Positions 60,820 through 64,000 of a stretch of 64,000 nucleotides of DNA are shown here, in pieces. The notes below the pieces were generated by a model. It saw only the letters and a list, made by a program, of their open reading frames with translations. It made no database searches and was not told where the DNA came from. Location of the stretch: positions 12,602,158 through 12,666,157 of the forward strand of contig BSYO01000023.1 in NCBI GenBank assembly GCA_033239525.1. The letters are read 5' to 3'. The DNA is from Nepenthes gracilis. Lineage: Eukaryota > Streptophyta > Magnoliopsida > Caryophyllales > Nepenthaceae. The translations under genes and the position numbers were made by a program. The number at the start of each line of letters is the position of its first letter. Within the stretch, counting starts at the first letter, position 1.

Positions 60820-62056
60820 TGGTGGGTACACCAATAATGGGTTGGCCCAAAGAAAGGTCAACGGGAGCCCAAGAAGGCCAGTCAGTATTTTTTGACGGCC
60901 CAGTGAGAAGACGGCCCCAGGAAAAGGAAAGTCCAAGACGGTCAACGTTGGCGTTGACCATCTTGGCGGCCATCTTGCTCGCAGACAGTCAACGCAATAT
61001 TGACCGCCCTTGCTCAGCTTGATTGGGCCTTTAGAGGCTTTGCTACAGTGATGGGCCTATTCCATTCTAGCCCACAGCCTATCAGTTGATCACTAGCTAC
61101 TCTCCCTTGGTTCTCCACCAAGGCGGCCAACACGCTGACGGTCAACTTAGACGTTGACCGTCTGGGCCCTATACATTGGGCCCAAATGACGCCTCTCTAC
61201 AGTAATTGGCCTGCTCCGATTCGGCCCACCAGTCATCAGACAGCCAACCACAGCTTTCCAAGCGTCTTCCATGATCTCAATTTACACCAGAAAAGATATA
61301 GGCAAGATTGACGCCATTCAAAGAAGGAAAGCACCAGATCTTCTCTATTTCTTGCCAACCAAGGTACTCCAACGGTAATATGCTGAGGAGAAAAGAAGCC
61401 CATTTGGAAAGTGGTTGATAGCCACACAAGGAAACAATCACGATCACATGGCAACCGGCATTCGCTCCAGAAGGCAAGCCTGCCAGCAAATCAGGAAGAC
61501 AATCGCTCCTTCTAAAGAATGAGGATTGGCCTCTCAATTACAAAAGAAGCCATTGAATCCTTATTCGAGGCATGCTTTCATTGATGCTCTCAGTAAGGCT
61601 TTTCTTCCAGACTTACTAACGCATGCTCTCATTGATACTTTCAGCAACGAACACTTTTTGAGACACTGAATTACATATACTTTCTGGGACGATTGAGAGC
61701 TCACAGAAGCAAGCCTTCTCTGCCACCTTCGTTCTTCCAGAAAACCCTAAGGCAACAAGCGTGCCCTCATGGCCGTTTACTGCCTTCATACCTTCCAGAT
61801 TCAAGAAGACATCGCGTCTCTCTTACATCTGGATCAAACACTCAAACTCTCTCTGTATATATTTTCAGTTTCTTCCTTTGAAGATTGTATTACTGATTTG
61901 AGCGTCGGAGTGTTTTCGGTGAAACAACTTCCCGCCAATAACGCTGACCTCTTGTTCGTTTTAGTGGTGTGCAGGATTCGTTCTCAATGAACGAAGCCGG
62001 TTCAAACAATCCAGAAGAATCCAAATCTGTTCGAAGTCGGATCCAGGTACGCATCA
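60820..62056 (+). mobile_element. Solo LTR (1237 bp) with perfect ATACT duplication
   Basis: Begins TGGTGGGTACACC and ends GGTACGCATCA. The flanks are ATACT (60815-60819) and ATACT (62057-62061). It is homologous to the solo LTR at 1963-3346, in the opposite direction. Its U3 holds W-box-like palindromes. Confidence 0.85.
60933..61162. promoter_or_regulatory. W-box-like palindromes in LTR U3
   Basis: Palindromes at 60933-60966 (15-bp arms, one mismatch, core GGTCAACG/CGTTGACC), 60983-61006 (weaker) and 61137-61162 (10-bp perfect arms). They correspond to the set in the inverted relative at 2869-3230. Confidence 0.6.
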
Positions 62057-62340
62057 ATACTAAATACATCTCTCTAAGGAGATATGTTCCACCAAATCCA
62101 ATGATTTCTTGCAACTTTACTTTTAATGAAGATCATATAGAAGTTAAATTATGCAATGTTGCATAGATTAAAGTTATAAAAATCTATAAAATATATTTTT
62201 ATTTTGATAAATGAGATATAAAAAATAAAATCTAGACTTATATATATATAATTCCCACCAAAAAATTTGTAATTTTTTCTAGTATTTTTTTGAGTTTTAT
62301 AGTGAAAACCTTCAAAACAATATTTAAATAAAATATAATA

Positions 62341-63040
62341 TGATGCGTCTTGGATCCAAATTTTGAACAAATTTGGGTCGAGTTGTCCGTCGAATTTCAA
62401 TTCTATCCACTGAGTCCCGGATCCTACACACCACAATTTCAAATAAGAGGTCAAGTGACGACGAGATTTGGTCCCACCGAAAATATTTCAATACTCAAGT
62501 CAATAATCGGCCTTTTAAAAATAGAAGGTGGATGCAAATGATGTAGAAATGAGTGATGTGAGTGTATATTATGGATGTTGGTGGAAAGTACACTCGTAAA
62601 GAGAGTGTGGCTTTAGATATTCATGGAGAGTAGTCTCTTTAAATACTGAGTTGGGGCAAAAGAACTAGTAGTAGAGAGATAGATAAAGCGTTGGGATGCT
62701 CAAAAGTTTTAGAAAGCTTCTGAGAGTTTGAGTATACTTGAGAACGTTTAGTCGGCGATTGAGAGTATGTCCTGAGGAGTGAGTCTCTAGGGCTTTTTAT
62801 AACCATGGCTCTAAGCTGCCTTCCTTATGCAGCGAGGTTGGATGCTCGTCTTCTGTGGAAAATCGTTACCTTTCCTGCGTAGGTGTGAGTGCCATATCTG
62901 ATTGTAACAGTTAATGATGTAGATCTCCTTCCTTTTGCGCATAGTAACCGTTAGGGTTTCCTATAGATTGTGGATGGATCCTGGTGCCTTCCTCTTGGGA
63001 TGGCTTGAGGACTGATGCATGGGCCACTTTAGGCAATGGC
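62341..63040 (-). mobile_element. LTR 3' part, divergent relative of 1963-3346
   Basis: The plus strand starts TGATGCGTCTTGGATCC and then follows the order of the LTR at 1963: 'actgagtcccggatcctacacaccac', 'ataagaggtcaa' and 'actcaagtcaataatcggcc'. A minus-strand TATA-like GGTTATAAAAAGCC lies near 62805. No matching start (CATCA on the plus strand) was found downstream, so the 5' border is unknown and may lie beyond the reading frame described next. Confidence 0.55.
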
Positions 63041-63050
63041 TGCGTTCATC

Positions 63051-63856
63051 CTAGGTCATGCCCCGGCCTACTTGCCACTTCCTTGATCTAGGCCTTGGAA
63101 ACTCAGATTTGTACGGATGTGATCTAGGACCTGCTAGAGGGAGACCTGGAACGGCCTCCTCCTGAGACCACTCCACAGTGGCTTCACCTGTAGGCTCTAG
63201 TGGCATGGTGTCTAGAAGACTTGGAGCAGTGGCCTCTAATGCAGGCTCTGCAAAGATGTCTACCGCCGCAACAAGTGCTTCAATTGCTGACTCTCTCAAC
63301 CCATCAGAAGGCTCCGCAGTTGGGTCCTCTAGCTCAGTGGCTTCAAGCGACCGCTCCATTGGCGCTGCAGACGCTGCCAATTTGCCCGGAAGCAATAACT
63401 CAACGACGGTGGCTCCTATGACAACTCGCACAATGGCCCCAAAGTCATCTATAGAAGCCTCAACTCCGGAATGCTCTCCAATCCCAACAAGTTTCCTGAC
63501 CATCCGATAGTCTGGCTCTATGGAGGATGAAGAATTAGGCACAACTGGAGCAGTCCTCTTCTTCCTTGGATTGCTGGGAGCCTGAGCAACCACGAGAGTG
63601 CTAGTCTCGTAGTAAGAGAGCCGGCTTTTCTCTTGCGCTACGATACCGTCGGTGGAGGTCTGGCCTTCTGAATGGGAGAAGGAGGACCCCAGTAAGCTCT
63701 CTTGGCCTCCTATCTCGAGACCGGGTGATCCCTCCTGAACCCGGAGAGATGCTCCTTCACCAGCTGTAGTATTAGCTCAATTGCCTCCACCTCTTCCTTC
63801 ATTGGCTTCTTGGTAAGGCCACCAAGAACCTGGATCCGAGGGGCGTCCTTCTCCAT
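63051..63856 (-). CDS. Unrecognised reading frame, probably element-borne, one frameshift
   Basis: From an ATG at 63856 the minus strand reads MEKDAPRIQVLGGLTKKPMK and on to EHLSGFRRDHPVSR, then stops. A second frame, open from about 63785, runs through ETSTLVVAQAPSNPRKKR (with a possible Met start at 63593) and continues to a stop at 63051. It is rich in Ala, Glu, Pro and Ser, with short hydrophobic runs such as AIVRVVIGATVVELLLPG. If one frameshift is assumed, the pair spans about 265 codons. I recognise no domain. Base composition is GC-richer than the surroundings. It lies just upstream, on the same strand, of an LTR end, so it may belong to a retroelement or be captured host sequence. 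Confidence 0.35.
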
Positions 63857-63860
63857 TGTT

Positions 63861-63913
63861 GAGAAGGACCGTCCTTCTCTTCATCTAAACCGTCGGATGT
63901 AAAATCCGACGGT
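63861..63913. promoter_or_regulatory. Two strong hairpins upstream of the 63856 start
   Basis: 'gagaaggac' c 'gtccttctc' (63861-63879, 9-bp perfect arms) is followed by 'accgtcggat' gtaaa 'atccgacggt' (63889-63913, 10-bp perfect arms). Related CCGTCGnATTTTA words recur inverted at about 63941-63960 and 63981-64000. They could be a leader structure or the tip of an element; the function is unknown. Confidence 0.55.
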
Positions 63914-64000
63914 CCACACGTTTTGAATGGATAATATAACGTGGACCGTTCGATTTTAAATTTAATCATCAAAAATATGTAACCGTCGAATTTTACGTCC

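Overview
This is nuclear DNA of a flowering plant, probably a eudicot. The evidence is a five-exon gene with GT-AG introns, very AT-rich intergenic DNA, and many LTR retrotransposon remains of the Ty3/gypsy Tat-like, Ty3/gypsy chromovirus-like and Ty1/copia kinds. There is also an Au-type SINE-like insertion. I saw no bacterial genes, rRNA, convincing tRNA gene or CRISPR array. All calls come from reading the sequence; no database search was possible.

Only one gene looks intact: ketopantoate hydroxymethyltransferase (PANB, first committed step of pantothenate/CoA synthesis) on the minus strand at 9441-13897, 358 codons, with four phase-0 introns. A small broken piece of a pentatricopeptide-repeat (PPR) gene lies beyond its 3' end (8154-8510). 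The SINE-like insertion sits in intron 3.

The whole block (PPR fragment, PANB and upstream AT-rich DNA) is present a second time from about 20160 to 39060. The second PANB is a pseudogene. It has a 7-bp deletion and a 3.26-kb copia-type element in exon 1, an extra base in exon 5, and large insertions in introns 1 and 3. Another insertion with perfect AAATT target duplications separates it from its PPR fragment. Because an ordered paralogue is available, most insertions can be delimited to the base.

From 37.8 to 60.8 kb the window is an array of composite units. Each unit holds the first ~45-70 bp of PANB exon 1, the PANB leader, ~1.2 kb of PANB upstream DNA and then a truncated Tat-like element. 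The element is inserted at the same base in at least three units, and its 3' end is fused to PANB exon 1 at the same junction three times. The last unit keeps the empty Tat insertion site. Internal deletions and later solo LTRs have made the units unequal.

The ends of the window (1-7.3 kb and 60.8-64 kb) are other LTR remnants. Two solo LTRs of one family lie there in opposite orientation, at 1963-3346 and 60820-62056, each with a perfect 5-bp target duplication. Their U3 parts carry repeated palindromes made of inverted TTGACC (W-box-like) motifs. At the right edge is an unrecognised minus-strand reading frame (63051-63856) behind two strong hairpins.
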